Origin: Eubacteriales bacterium
Lineage (GTDB): Bacteria > Bacillota > Clostridia > Christensenellales > UMGS416
Assembly (NCBI GenBank): GCA_028693155.1
Contig: JAQUVY010000013.1
Span: 1-36,168, forward strand
Direction: 5' to 3'
DNA: 36,168 bases
In this document: one piece after another, positions 16,953 to 25,474 of the stretch
How the letters are laid out: every line of letters starts with the position of its first letter
Numbering within the stretch: the stretch's first letter is position 1
Notes under the pieces: model-generated
What the model was told of the DNA's origin: nothing
Databases searched by the model: none
What the model saw: the letters and a program-made list of their open reading frames with translations, nothing else
Program-made: the position numbers and the translations under genes

Positions 16953-17030
16953 TTGCCTGGCAACCCACGACAATGGATGATTTCGCTTGGCCGCTTTGGG
17001 CGGCGGCGTGTTTGGAAAGGACGGTACCCC

Positions 17031-19133
17031 ATGATTGCAAAAATCAGAAAGCGCAACGGTGAACTGGAGGTCTTCAAGAAGGAGAAGATCGCCTGGGCAA
17101 TTTTTAAGGCGGCCAACGCGGTGGGCGGCAATGACTTCGCCACCGCCGAAAAGCTGACCGACCAGGTGCTGGAGATCGCCCAGCAGAAATACCCCGACGG
17201 CATCGCCGAGGTGGAAGGTATTCAGGACATGGTGGAGAAGGTCCTCATCGAGAGCGGCCATGCCCGCACGGCGAAGGCTTATATTCTTTATCGTGAAAAG
17301 CGCAAGGGTGCCCGCGAGTCCAACGCCCTCATCGGCGCCACCATCAATATGTTCGGCGACTATCTGGAAGACAAGGATTGGCGCATTCAGGAGAACGCCA
17401 ACACCCAGCGCAGCATCAACGGCCTGAACAACTACGTTCGCGAGGCCTTTACCAAGCAATATTGGCTGCACGAGATCTATCCCGAGGAAGTGCGGGAAGC
17501 GCATATCTCCGGCGACTGCCACATCCACGACCTGGGCTTCTTCGGCCCCTACTGCGCGGGATGGGATCTGCGCCAGCTGCTGCGCGAGGGCTTCGGCGGC
17601 GTGCCCGGCAAGGTGGAATCCAGCCCGGCCAAGCACCTTCGCTCCTTCCTGGGTCAGATCGTCAACTCCACCTTCACCACCCAGGGCGAGACGGCCGGCG
17701 CCCAGGCCTGGTCCAGCTTTGACACCTACTGCGCCCCGTTCATCCGTCATGACCACATGACCTATGAGCAGGTGAAGCAGTCCCTGCAGGAATTTGTCTT
17801 TAACATCAACGTGCCCACCCGCGTGGGCTTTCAGTGCCCCTTTTCCAACCTGACCTTTGACATCGTGGTGCCCCACACCCTGAAGGACGAGCCGGTCATC
17901 TTGGGCGGAGAATATCAGGACAGCACCTACGGCGATTACCAGCCCGAGATGGACATCCTGAACCACGCCTTCTGCGAGGTGATGATGGAGGGCGACGCCA
18001 AGGGGCGCGTGTTTACCTTCCCCATCCCCACCATCAACGTGACTCGGGACTTCGCCTGGGATTCTCCGGTGGTCACCGACTTTATGAACATCGCCTGCAA
18101 ATACGGCATTCCGTATTTCTCCAACTATATCAACTCCGATCTGTCCCCTGAGGATGCGCTGTCCATGTGCTGCCGGCTGCGGCTTAACACCAAGGAGCTG
18201 CGCAAGCGCGGCGGCGGGCTGTTCGGCTCCAACCCCATGACCGGTTCCATCGGCGTGTTCACCATCAACCTGCCCCGCATCGGTTACCTGAGCAAGAGCC
18301 TGGCGGAGTTTAAGGCGCGCCTGTGGAAGCTGGTGCAGATCGGCAAAAACTCTCTGGAGATCAAGCGCAAGGTCATCGAGGATCAGACCGACAAGGGGCT
18401 GTATCCCTACGCAGCGCATTACCTGCGCGACGTGAAGGCGCGCACCGGGAAGTATTGGTACAACCACTTCAACACCATCGGCGTGGTGGGCATGAACGAG
18501 GCGCTGCTTAACTTCATGGGCAAGGACCTGACCACGCAGGAGGGTCAGAAGGCGGCGCTGGAGCTGATGGATTACCTGCGCGATCTGCTGGTGGAGATTC
18601 AGGAAGAGACGGGCAACTTCTACAACCTGGAGGCCTCGCCCGCCGAGGGCACCAGCTATCGCCTGGCGCTGCTAGATCGCAAAAAGTATCCCGACATCAT
18701 TACCGCCGGCACCGCCGAAGCGCCGTACTACACCAACTCCACGCTGCTGCCCGTGGGCTTTACCCAGGATATCTTTGAAACGCTGGAGCTGCAGGATGAG
18801 CTGCAAAGCATGTATACCGGCGGCACCGTGCTGCATCTGTATCTGGGCGAGCGCATCCGCGATGTAGAGGTGGCTAAAAAGCTGATCCGCAAGATCTTTA
18901 CCAACTACAAGCTGCCCTATGTGTCGCTGACGCCCACCTTCTCGGTGTGCCCCAGCCACGGCTATATCGCCGGGGAGCACTTCACCTGCCCCGAGTGCGG
19001 CGGCGAGGCCGAGGTGTGGTCCCGCGTGACCGGCTACTTGCGCCCGGTTAAAAACTACAACCGCGGCAAGCAGCAGGAATATGCCGACCGCAAAAAGTAC
19101 GTCATCGACAACGCACAGCTGAGCGCCAAGTAA
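17031..19133 (+). CDS. nrdD: Anaerobic (class III) ribonucleoside-triphosphate reductase
   Basis: 700 residues. It reduces ribonucleoside triphosphates to deoxyribonucleotides with a glycyl radical, and works only without oxygen. An N-terminal ATP-cone (about 1-90; IRKRNGELEVFKKEKIAWAIFKAAN) provides allosteric control. The body contains SGDCHIHDLGFFGPYCAGWDL and NTIGVVGMNEALL. Near the end are paired cysteines of the zinc site (VCPSHG and CPECGG) and the radical site RVTGYLRP with Gly668. GGAAAGGA lies 9 nt upstream of the start. The activase gene begins 1 nt after the stop. Two candidate NrdR boxes lie over the promoter. Confidence 0.97.
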   Translation: MIAKIRKRNGELEVFKKEKIAWAIFKAANAVGGNDFATAEKLTDQVLEIAQQKYPDGIAEVEGIQDMVEKVLIESGHARTAKAYILYREKRKGARESNALIGATINMFGDYLEDKDWRIQENANTQRSINGLNNYVREAFTKQYWLHEIYPEEVREAHISGDCHIHDLGFFGPYCAGWDLRQLLREGFGGVPGKVESSPAKHLRSFLGQIVNSTFTTQGETAGAQAWSSFDTYCAPFIRHDHMTYEQVKQSLQEFVFNINVPTRVGFQCPFSNLTFDIVVPHTLKDEPVILGGEYQDSTYGDYQPEMDILNHAFCEVMMEGDAKGRVFTFPIPTINVTRDFAWDSPVVTDFMNIACKYGIPYFSNYINSDLSPEDALSMCCRLRLNTKELRKRGGGLFGSNPMTGSIGVFTINLPRIGYLSKSLAEFKARLWKLVQIGKNSLEIKRKVIEDQTDKGLYPYAAHYLRDVKARTGKYWYNHFNTIGVVGMNEALLNFMGKDLTTQEGQKAALELMDYLRDLLVEIQEETGNFYNLEASPAEGTSYRLALLDRKKYPDIITAGTAEAPYYTNSTLLPVGFTQDIFETLELQDELQSMYTGGTVLHLYLGERIRDVEVAKKLIRKIFTNYKLPYVSLTPTFSVCPSHGYIAGEHFTCPECGGEAEVWSRVTGYLRPVKNYNRGKQQEYADRKKYVIDNAQLSAK

Positions 19134-19134
19134 G

Positions 19135-19821
19135 ATGCGTATCGCGGGCTTTTTAAAGCAGTCTTTTGTGGATTACCCCGGCCAGATCGCCGGGGTGATC
19201 TTTACTGCCGGGTGCAATTATGATTGCTATTACTGCCATAACCGCCATATCTTGGGCGGGGATGCGCCGCAGATCGATCCCGCCGGTATGTGGGAATTTC
19301 TGGAGAAGCGGCGCGGGCTGCTGGACGGTGTGGTGGTCACCGGCGGGGAGCCCTGCCTGCACGACGATCTGCCGGAACTGCTGGCCAGGCTGCGCGGCAT
19401 GGGCTTTTTGGTGAAGCTGGATACCAACGGTTCCCGCCCGGAAATGGTGGAGCGGGTGCTGGCGGCCGGGCTGGTTGATCACGTCGCCATGGACATTAAG
19501 GCACCGTGGGCGAAGTATCCGCAGATCTGCCGTGCAGCGGGGGATGAGCCCCGCCGCACGCTGGAAGTGCTGAGGCGTAGCGGCGTTGCCTGGGAGGCGC
19601 GCACCACTTTTGCGCCCGAGCTCACCGTGCAGGACATCGGCACCATTGCCCGAGAGAATGCGCCGCTGCCCGTCTACGCGGTGCAGGCCTACCGCAAACC
19701 CGAAAGCTGGCGGGCGGAAGACGCCGCCCGGCTGGAAACGCCGCCCCACAGCGCGGCTGAACTGACTGCGGCGGTGGAAGCCGCCCGGCCTTACTGCGCC
19801 CAGGTGCTCCTGCGCGACTGA
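19135..19821 (+). CDS. nrdG: Anaerobic ribonucleotide reductase activating protein (radical SAM)
   Basis: 228 residues. It uses S-adenosylmethionine and a [4Fe-4S] cluster to make the glycyl radical on NrdD. The cluster motif CxxxCxxC is Cys27, Cys31 and Cys34 (TAGCNYDCYYCHN), followed by VVTGGEPCLH and KLDTNGSRPE, typical of activases. The length and the GFLKQSFVDYPGQIAGVIFT opening fit the NrdG2 (TIGR02495) subgroup rather than the shorter E. coli-type NrdG. It follows nrdD with 1 nt between stop and start, so the two are co-translated. Confidence 0.94.
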   Translation: MRIAGFLKQSFVDYPGQIAGVIFTAGCNYDCYYCHNRHILGGDAPQIDPAGMWEFLEKRRGLLDGVVVTGGEPCLHDDLPELLARLRGMGFLVKLDTNGSRPEMVERVLAAGLVDHVAMDIKAPWAKYPQICRAAGDEPRRTLEVLRRSGVAWEARTTFAPELTVQDIGTIARENAPLPVYAVQAYRKPESWRAEDAARLETPPHSAAELTAAVEAARPYCAQVLLRD

Positions 19822-19831
19822 CGGAGGTTAT

Positions 19832-20683
19832 ATGGAACCCGTTTTATCCAAAAAAGCTTACGCGACGCGGCTGCTGCAAAATCGGCAGGCCGCGTTTCGC
19901 TGTCCCATCTGCGCGGCGGCCATGACCGCCGACGAGCAGGGGTTGCTGTGCAGCCGGGGACATCGGTTTGATCTGAATAAAAAGGGCGGGCTGTGCCTGC
20001 TGCGTGATTACGGCGCGGGTCGGGTCAGCGAATACGACGCCACGCTGTTTGAAAGCCGCAGGTGGATATTTGAGCACGGCTTTTTTGACCCGCTGCTGGA
20101 GAAGCTGCGCGGCCTTGCGCGGGAAACCTCCCCGGCGCTGACGGTGGATCTGGGCTGCGGCGAAGGCTCCGTGGTTTCGGCCATGGCCGCCGCCTTTCCG
20201 GGCAATGACTTTCTGGGAGTGGATATCAGCGCGGCGGGCATTCGCGCGGCGGCGGGTGCCAGCCGCCCCAACACGCTGTTTTTTCAGGGCGATCTGGCGG
20301 CGCTCCCTTTGGCGGATGGCTGTGCGGATCTGCTGCTCAATATTTTGTCCCCGGCGCGCTATGAAGAGTTCGCCCGGGTGATGAAGCCGGGGGCGCTGCT
20401 GGTGAAGGCGGCGCCCACGCCCCGACACCTTTGGCAGCTGCGACGGGCTTTGGGGCAGGATTATCAAAAGGAGGAGGACGTGCGTCGGCGCTTTGCCCAG
20501 CGCTTCCAGCTCATCCGGGAGGAGCTGCTGGAATACGACGCTGCGCTGGACACGGCGCAGGCCGCCTCCCATTTGCTCAACATGACGCCGCTGGGGCTCA
20601 ACCAGCGCGAAAATATGACATTTTCAGACAAAGATATTACCTTTTCTCTGAATATTTACATAGGAATCTGCCGGGCAAAATGA
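19832..20683 (+). CDS. rlmA: 23S rRNA (guanine-N1)-methyltransferase, RlmA family
   Basis: 283 residues. The family methylates N1 of G745 or G748 in helix 35 of 23S rRNA. The N-terminal zinc finger is visible: Cys24, Cys27, Cys40 and His44 (FRCPIC...LLCSRGHRFD), followed by KKGGLCLL. The Rossmann methyltransferase domain has the SAM motif VDLGCGEGS near residue 101 and LLNILSPARYEEFARVMKPGALLVKAAP. GGAGG lies upstream of the start, 10 nt after nrdG, so it may be read with nrdDG. Whether it is the macrolide-related G748 type cannot be decided here. Confidence 0.9.
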   Translation: MEPVLSKKAYATRLLQNRQAAFRCPICAAAMTADEQGLLCSRGHRFDLNKKGGLCLLRDYGAGRVSEYDATLFESRRWIFEHGFFDPLLEKLRGLARETSPALTVDLGCGEGSVVSAMAAAFPGNDFLGVDISAAGIRAAAGASRPNTLFFQGDLAALPLADGCADLLLNILSPARYEEFARVMKPGALLVKAAPTPRHLWQLRRALGQDYQKEEDVRRRFAQRFQLIREELLEYDAALDTAQAASHLLNMTPLGLNQRENMTFSDKDITFSLNIYIGICRAK

Positions 20684-20689
20684 TATACT
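20681..20689 (+). promoter_or_regulatory. Possible extended -10 promoter upstream of yhaM
   Basis: TGATATACT is an extended -10 element at the end of rlmA; no clear -35 is seen. It would start a roughly 130-nt leader before yhaM. Confidence 0.4.
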
Positions 20690-20695
20690 AAATGC

Positions 20696-20825
20696 AAATC
20701 ACCTGTGGCGCCGTACGGTGCGCAGCCCCGCGCAAAGAGATGCGCAGATCATACAAATTGCCGGCTTTGCGGCCGGACACAATTTTGTCCCATTCAGGCC
20801 CGAAACGAAGGAGGAACTGCCCAAG
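20696..20825 (+). other. Structured 5' leader of yhaM
   Basis: Three hairpins can be drawn: GCGCC/GGTGC (20709-20722), GCGCA/TGCGC (20730-20745), and a two-part stem AAATTG-CCGGC...GCCGG-ACA-CAATTT (20755-20785). A strong AAGGAGG follows at 20808-20814. A further GGACA/TGTCC pairing could compete with the third stem. No known riboswitch core was recognised. Confidence 0.4.
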
Positions 20826-21794
20826 GTGGTCAACAATGTTAAAGTTTCAGAGTTTAAAAATGCTTTGCAGGTAACCGGTTTTTATTTGGTGCGCGCGGCT
20901 GCCATTCGCGCCTCCAGCAACGGAAAGTCCATGTACGGCGACTTTACCCTGGCCGACGAGACCGGAGAGATCAACGCCAAAATGTGGGATGTCAGCGAGG
21001 CATCCGCCTGCCCGCAGACGGGACAGGTGGTCAAGGTGCAGGGCACGGTCAACGAGTGGCAGGGCAGGCTGCAGCTGCGCATCGAGCGCTTTCGCGCGGC
21101 GACGCCCGAGGATGAGGTGGACCTCTCACGGCTGGTGCCCGCCGCTCCCCTGGAGCCGGTGGTCATGCTCAATACCATCGAAAAATACGCTGAAAAAATC
21201 GAAGACACGGAGATCCGTGCTTTGGTGCAGCGCATCCTGACCGATCAGCAGGAGCAGCTGCTGATTTGGCCGGCGGCGCTGAAAAACCATCACGCCGTGC
21301 GGGGAGGATTGCTTTACCACACCTCCACCATGCTGCGTTTGGCCGAGGGAATGGTCAAGGTCTATCCGTTCCTTCGCAAAGATCTGCTCTACGCCGGTGC
21401 CATTTTGCACGATATGGCAAAAATTCAGGAGATCAACGCCACCAACACGGGCATTGCCACCGAATACAGCCGGGACGGCCAGCTGCTGGGGCACATCGTG
21501 CAGGGAATTTTGGAGGTGGAGCGCGTGGGCGCACAGCTGGGCACCTCCCGCCAAACCATCACCCTTTTGCAGCATATGCTGCTGGCTCACCACTACGAAC
21601 CGGAATACGGTAGCCCCCGCAGGCCCATGTTTCCCGAGGCGGAGGCTCTGCACTATCTCGACATCATCGACGCACGACTTTACGACATGACAAAAGCGCT
21701 GGAAAGCACCCCAGAGGGCGGATTCAGCGAGAGATTATGGACCTTGCATAATCGCCAGCTGTATCACGTTCCCGAGGATCTTTCGGGAGATTGA
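20826..21794 (+). CDS. yhaM: 3'-5' exoribonuclease YhaM-like (OB fold plus HD domain)
   Basis: 323 residues from the proposed GTG start. An N-terminal OB-fold nucleic-acid-binding domain (about 10-95; GDFTLADETGEINAKMWDV, QGTVNEWQGRLQLRIERF) is followed by an HD phosphohydrolase domain with His165, the His195-Asp196 pair (AGAILHDMAKI), His223 and His250/255. This is the YhaM arrangement, a cytoplasmic metal-dependent 3'-5' RNase/DNase. The frame has no ATG before the conserved region. The GTG at 20826 is chosen because AAGGAGG lies 11 nt upstream; another GTG at 20718 has no binding site and lies inside the structured leader. Confidence 0.85.
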   Translation: MVNNVKVSEFKNALQVTGFYLVRAAAIRASSNGKSMYGDFTLADETGEINAKMWDVSEASACPQTGQVVKVQGTVNEWQGRLQLRIERFRAATPEDEVDLSRLVPAAPLEPVVMLNTIEKYAEKIEDTEIRALVQRILTDQQEQLLIWPAALKNHHAVRGGLLYHTSTMLRLAEGMVKVYPFLRKDLLYAGAILHDMAKIQEINATNTGIATEYSRDGQLLGHIVQGILEVERVGAQLGTSRQTITLLQHMLLAHHYEPEYGSPRRPMFPEAEALHYLDIIDARLYDMTKALESTPEGGFSERLWTLHNRQLYHVPEDLSGD

Positions 21795-21798
21795 TTCT

Positions 21799-22119
21799 AT
21801 GTCAAAATGCGCAAGAGCCATCGGATACCGAGCCGGAAAGAAAGAGAACGCCATGGCACGGGAGGAACAGGAAGAAATTGAGCGGCTCAGCCGCCAACTG
21901 GAGGCGCTGGAGACGGGGAGAAGGGCGAAGGTGGATCGTTTGGCCGCAATGTATGCCGATCAGCTGCAGCAGACGAACCACGCTTACCAGGCCAAGGAGG
22001 AAATTCTCCGCCTGAGCAATGAGGTGGATTATGACCTGCTGGTGCACTATGACCTGATGCGCAGAATGAAAAAGCTGCTGGACAGCCTGACACAGTGCAG
22101 CGAGGAAAATGTAAAATAA
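21799..22119 (+). CDS. Small coiled-coil protein of unknown function
   Basis: 106 residues, not recognised. It is rich in Glu, Lys, Arg and Leu. Heptad-like spacing in EEQEEIERLSRQLEALETGRRAKVDRLAA and a later DLMRRMKKLLDSL suggest a two-helix coiled coil; there is no signal peptide or membrane segment. GGGAGA lies 8 nt upstream of the ATG at 21799. An internal ATG at 21853 (MAREEQ) would drop the first 18 residues, which contain a basic CARAIGYRAGKK segment. It begins 4 nt after yhaM and is probably co-transcribed, which hints at, but does not show, a link to RNA decay. Confidence 0.7.
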   Translation: MSKCARAIGYRAGKKENAMAREEQEEIERLSRQLEALETGRRAKVDRLAAMYADQLQQTNHAYQAKEEILRLSNEVDYDLLVHYDLMRRMKKLLDSLTQCSEENVK

Positions 22120-22148
22120 TTATGAAGCGCCCTACGCCGCATTTCCAT

Positions 22149-22176
22149 TTGAACACAAACCGTATTATAATAAAAT
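22149..22176 (+). promoter_or_regulatory. Probable promoter of the phosphatase-cdaA run
   Basis: TTGAAC (22149-22154) with TAAAAT (22171-22176) at 16 nt; alternatively the perfect TATAAT at 22166-22171 with a poor -35 TTCCAT at 17 nt. Either way transcription starts inside the left arm of the adjoining terminator. Confidence 0.55.
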
Positions 22177-22206
22177 CATGGAGCCATTTCCGGCGCCATG
22201 ATTTTT
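22172..22206 (+). terminator. Intrinsic terminator of the yhaM unit, overlapping the next promoter
   Basis: AAAATCATGG pairs with CCATGATTTT, with an inner GCC/GGC and loop ATTTCC, ending in a T-run. Transcripts coming from yhaM would form the full stem. Confidence 0.8.
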
Positions 22207-22222
22207 GTTAAAGCAGGTTACT

Positions 22223-23344
22223 ATGCACAGAATTACCGAAGCGGAGAACAGTCTGGAATTTTTGAACAGCGTGCTGGACGGCATGGTGGATATGGTTCGG
22301 GTCATCGACGAGGACTGCAACGTGGTGATGATCAACGACCAGATGCGCCGCGTGCTGGGCACGCAGGTGGGCGGGAAGTGCTATTCCGCCCTGGGCGGCG
22401 CGCCCTGCGCCAACTGCGTGGGGGGAAAAGCGCGTACCGCCGGGAGAGTATTTCAGAAAAAGGCCAAGCTGGGCGACCGCTGGTATTCGGTGATGGCCTC
22501 TCCGCTGAAGCGCCCGGACGGCGCACCCTGGTGCGTAGAGGTGTGGCGGGACATGACCCACGAATACGCGGTGGACGATGCCCTGCGCCAGCGGGACGAA
22601 AAAATGAAGCAGGAGCTGGCTTATGCCCGCCGCCTGCAGTGGAACATGCTTCCCAAACGGCTGCCGGCACCGGCGGGCTACCGTTTTTTCGCTCAGTATA
22701 AGCCCTGCGAAGAATTGTCGGGAGATTTTTACGACGCCTTTGCGCTGGATGACCAACACATCGCCTTTTACATTGCCGACGTGGCGGGGCACGGTGTGCC
22801 CGCGGCGCTGCTGACCGTGTTCATTGCCCGGCTCATCCGCGCCGAAATGGATGTGCACACTTCCCCCGCGCAGATCCTCACCGAGGCGACGGCGCGCTTT
22901 TCCGAAATGGGTTTTGAGGAGCAGATGTACATTACGGCGGTGGTGGGCGTGCTGAGCCTGCCCACCGGAGAAGTGACCTGGTGCAACGCGGGGCACTCGG
23001 TGCCGCCCATTGTCTTTGGCAAGGAGGGCCCGCGAGAGCTGATGATGCCCGGGCTGCCCGTGTGCCGCTGGAAAATGGAACAGCCGCGCAGAAACGAAAC
23101 GTTTATCCTGAGCGAAGGAGAAAAAATTATGCTATATACCGACGGCCTGGAAGGAATGTGGAACGATTGCCATGAAGAAACCTTCCTGCAGGGCGCGGCG
23201 CGTATTGTCAGGCAAGGCTATTGTGAGAATGCCCCCCGCGATCTGTGGAGGGAGGCCTCGGCGGGAACCCGCCGGGAGCCCAACGCCATGAGAAATGACG
23301 ACACGGCGATTCTCCTGATTTGCAGAGAGGAGGCAAGGCCATGA
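22223..23344 (+). CDS. PAS-domain PP2C/SpoIIE-type serine phosphatase
   Basis: 373 residues. The N-terminal PAS domain (about 8-115) carries a cysteine motif, Cys53, Cys62 and Cys65 (GKCYSALGGAPCANCVGG), common in clostridial PAS sensors and possibly binding metal or sensing redox. A short helical linker (RQRDEKMKQELAYARRLQWNMLP) leads to a SpoIIE/RsbU-type PP2C domain. Its metal-binding aspartates are in SGDFYD (166-171), DVAGHG (186-191) and the later YTDGLEGMWN. Such enzymes usually dephosphorylate anti-sigma antagonists or other phosphoproteins; no such partner is in the window. No membrane segment is seen. The ATG at 22223 is chosen over an upstream TTG in the terminator. Its TGA overlaps the cdaA ATG. 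Confidence 0.88.
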   Translation: MHRITEAENSLEFLNSVLDGMVDMVRVIDEDCNVVMINDQMRRVLGTQVGGKCYSALGGAPCANCVGGKARTAGRVFQKKAKLGDRWYSVMASPLKRPDGAPWCVEVWRDMTHEYAVDDALRQRDEKMKQELAYARRLQWNMLPKRLPAPAGYRFFAQYKPCEELSGDFYDAFALDDQHIAFYIADVAGHGVPAALLTVFIARLIRAEMDVHTSPAQILTEATARFSEMGFEEQMYITAVVGVLSLPTGEVTWCNAGHSVPPIVFGKEGPRELMMPGLPVCRWKMEQPRRNETFILSEGEKIMLYTDGLEGMWNDCHEETFLQGAARIVRQGYCENAPRDLWREASAGTRREPNAMRNDDTAILLICREEARP

Positions 23345-24219
23345 AGGAGTTTTTTCAATCGGTGTGGCAGCTGCTTACGCAGATCCGCGTGCTGGATCTG
23401 CTGGACATCGCGCTGCTGGCGGTGTTGATTTATCAGCTGATCAAGCTGACCCGCGAGACGCGGGCGTCGCAGGTGCTCAAGGGGTTTGCCATTGTACTGA
23501 TCGTCTCTCAGGTGAGCAAATGGCTGCACCTGGACGGCCTGGCTCAGCTGATGAGCTATATCATGAACTCCGGCGTGGTGGTGCTGGTCATCCTGTTTCA
23601 GCCCGAGCTGCGCCGCGCGCTGGAAAGGCTGGGCGCGGGAACCTTTTTGGACAGCAGCACGCTGCGTGCCGTGGCGCATGAGACCGACGGCGGCTATGTG
23701 GCCGCGGAGCTGCAGCACGCCATTCAGGACATGGCGAAAAGCCGCATCGGCGCGCTGATCGTGCTGCAGCGCACCAACACGCTGGAGAGCATCATCGAAA
23801 GCGGCACCGTCATTGACGCGCAGGTATCCAGAGAGCTGATCGAAAACATTTTCGTGCCCAACACGCCTTTGCATGACGGCGCCACCATCATCAACGGCGG
23901 GCGCATCGTGGCGGCGGGGTGCTTTTTGCCGCTGACCAGCAACATAGACCTGAGCCACGAGCTGGGCACCCGGCACCGCTCGGCGCTGGGCATGTCCGAG
24001 CATACCGACGCGCTGGTCATTGTGGTGTCGGAGGAAACGGGTATTATTTCGGTGGCAGAGGGTGGAAAGCTGCGGCGATACATGGATCAATACAGCCTCA
24101 GCGAGCTGCTGGGCAGCGTTTACCACGAGCAGGAAACCCGGGGCATCAACCTTGGGGCTCTGCTGAAAAGGAGGAACGGCGGCAATGGAAAAAAGCAGCA
24201 AAAACAGTCGGATGACTAA
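23341..24219 (+). CDS. cdaA: Diadenylate cyclase CdaA (c-di-AMP synthase)
   Basis: 292 residues. It makes c-di-AMP from two ATP at the membrane. Hydrophobic segments at about 18-36, 46-60 and 70-86 are the expected three N-terminal helices. The DAC domain then shows the two catalytic motifs: DGA at 179-181 (LHDGATIINGG) and RHR at 211-213 (GTRHRSALG). The start is the ATG overlapping the phosphatase stop as ATGA, with GGAGG upstream. The C-terminal 35 nt overlap the start of cdaR. c-di-AMP controls potassium and osmolyte transport and cell-wall homeostasis in Firmicutes. The usual glmM neighbour is not present here. Confidence 0.96.
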   Translation: MKEFFQSVWQLLTQIRVLDLLDIALLAVLIYQLIKLTRETRASQVLKGFAIVLIVSQVSKWLHLDGLAQLMSYIMNSGVVVLVILFQPELRRALERLGAGTFLDSSTLRAVAHETDGGYVAAELQHAIQDMAKSRIGALIVLQRTNTLESIIESGTVIDAQVSRELIENIFVPNTPLHDGATIINGGRIVAAGCFLPLTSNIDLSHELGTRHRSALGMSEHTDALVIVVSEETGIISVAEGGKLRRYMDQYSLSELLGSVYHEQETRGINLGALLKRRNGGNGKKQQKQSDD

Positions 24220-25465
24220 AATGGCCGCCAATTTTAAGACCTGGTTCAACCAGAGGTGGGGGCTGGCGCTGATGTCGCTGGTGTTCGCCGTTCTGGTGTG
24301 GAACCTGGTCATCACGGAGGCCAATCCCCAGCGGCAGCTGACGATTGCCGCTGTGCCGGTGAGCATACAGGGCATGGACAAGCTGACGAACCAGGGGCTG
24401 ACCGTAAAGGGGCAGACCGGGGCGTCCAGCGAAACGGTGACGCTGAAGGTGGAGATGGCGCGCTCAGAGATGCTGCGCAGCACCAACACCGACGTAACGG
24501 CCTATCTGGATCTGTCGGGCATCAACGCGCCCGGCACCTACGACGCGCCGGTAAAGGCCGTTTCCAGCCGCGGCACGGTCAGCTCCATTTCGCCCCAGAC
24601 CATGAAGATCGTGGTGGAGGAGCTGGGCAGCAAGCTTGTGGCGGTCAAAACCAATTTGGTCGGGGAACTGGCGCAGGGTATGTGGCACAGCGATCCCGCC
24701 CTGTCCTCCAATCAGATCCGCATCAGCGGCGCCCAAAGCGAGGTGTCGCTGGTGGATCATGCCCAGGTGTCGGTGGATGTGACCCAGATGAGCGGGCAGG
24801 CGTCGGCCACCTGTGAATTTGAGTTTCTGGATGCGGACGGAAAGCTGCTGGACGCCAGCGCGTTTCAAAGCGAGGTGCCCAACTGCGTGGTGCGCATGGA
24901 TGTGTACCCCGAGAAGGTCATGACGGTGAGCGCGGACGAGTTTCTCATCAGCACGCTCAAGGATGGCTATGAGGTCTCCTCCATCGCCATTTACCCCTCC
25001 GAGCTGCATCTGGTGGGTTACCAGGAGAAGCTGGACGCCGTGCAAAAGCTGCAGCTGACGCCCATGAGCGTGCAGGGTGCGGATACCGATCAAACCTTCA
25101 CCGCAAAGGTGCAGCTGCCCGAGGGCGTCATCTCGCTGGAAGGGGAAGAGCTGGTGGTCATCGTGCGCATTGCGCCCAAGGTGATCGATACGGTGTACGA
25201 AAACGCCGCGGTGGAGGTGCGCAACGTGCCTTCGGGGCTCAAAGTGGGTGGCACCGTGGCCGCCGTGAACGTCACGCTGGAGGCGGAGCAGAACTTTTCC
25301 CGCCTGTTCCATGTGGGCAAGCTGGCGTTATTTGTGGACGCGACTGGTCTGGAGGCGGGAACGCACACCTTGACAATCAAAACCGATATAACAGGCGGGA
25401 TGGACGAAGTAAAACGGGTGATCATTGAACCCGCGTCCATCACGGTGCGCCTAGACAGAAAATAG
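24185..25465 (+). CDS. cdaR: YbbR-domain protein CdaR, regulator of CdaA
   Basis: 426 residues. A single N-terminal membrane helix (about 27-45, LALMSLVFAVLVWNLVI) is followed by an extracytoplasmic part of YbbR-like repeats, recognisable in NPQRQLTIAAVPVSIQGM, the VDVTQMSGQASATCEFEFLDADGK stretch and the similar VFA.L.V/PKVIDTV segments. CdaR binds CdaA in the membrane and modulates c-di-AMP synthesis. The start overlaps the cdaA end by 35 nt and has AAGGAGG about 10 nt upstream, inside cdaA. The protein is much less conserved than CdaA; the call rests on topology and on following cdaA. Confidence 0.9.
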   Translation: MEKSSKNSRMTKMAANFKTWFNQRWGLALMSLVFAVLVWNLVITEANPQRQLTIAAVPVSIQGMDKLTNQGLTVKGQTGASSETVTLKVEMARSEMLRSTNTDVTAYLDLSGINAPGTYDAPVKAVSSRGTVSSISPQTMKIVVEELGSKLVAVKTNLVGELAQGMWHSDPALSSNQIRISGAQSEVSLVDHAQVSVDVTQMSGQASATCEFEFLDADGKLLDASAFQSEVPNCVVRMDVYPEKVMTVSADEFLISTLKDGYEVSSIAIYPSELHLVGYQEKLDAVQKLQLTPMSVQGADTDQTFTAKVQLPEGVISLEGEELVVIVRIAPKVIDTVYENAAVEVRNVPSGLKVGGTVAAVNVTLEAEQNFSRLFHVGKLALFVDATGLEAGTHTLTIKTDITGGMDEVKRVIIEPASITVRLDRK

Positions 25466-25474
25466 GGGGGATCC

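Noticed and set aside
20718-20825. GTG at 20718 as the yhaM start
   Set aside because: No ribosome binding site and the extension would lie in a hairpin-rich leader; the GTG at 20826 has AAGGAGG upstream and fits the family N-terminus.
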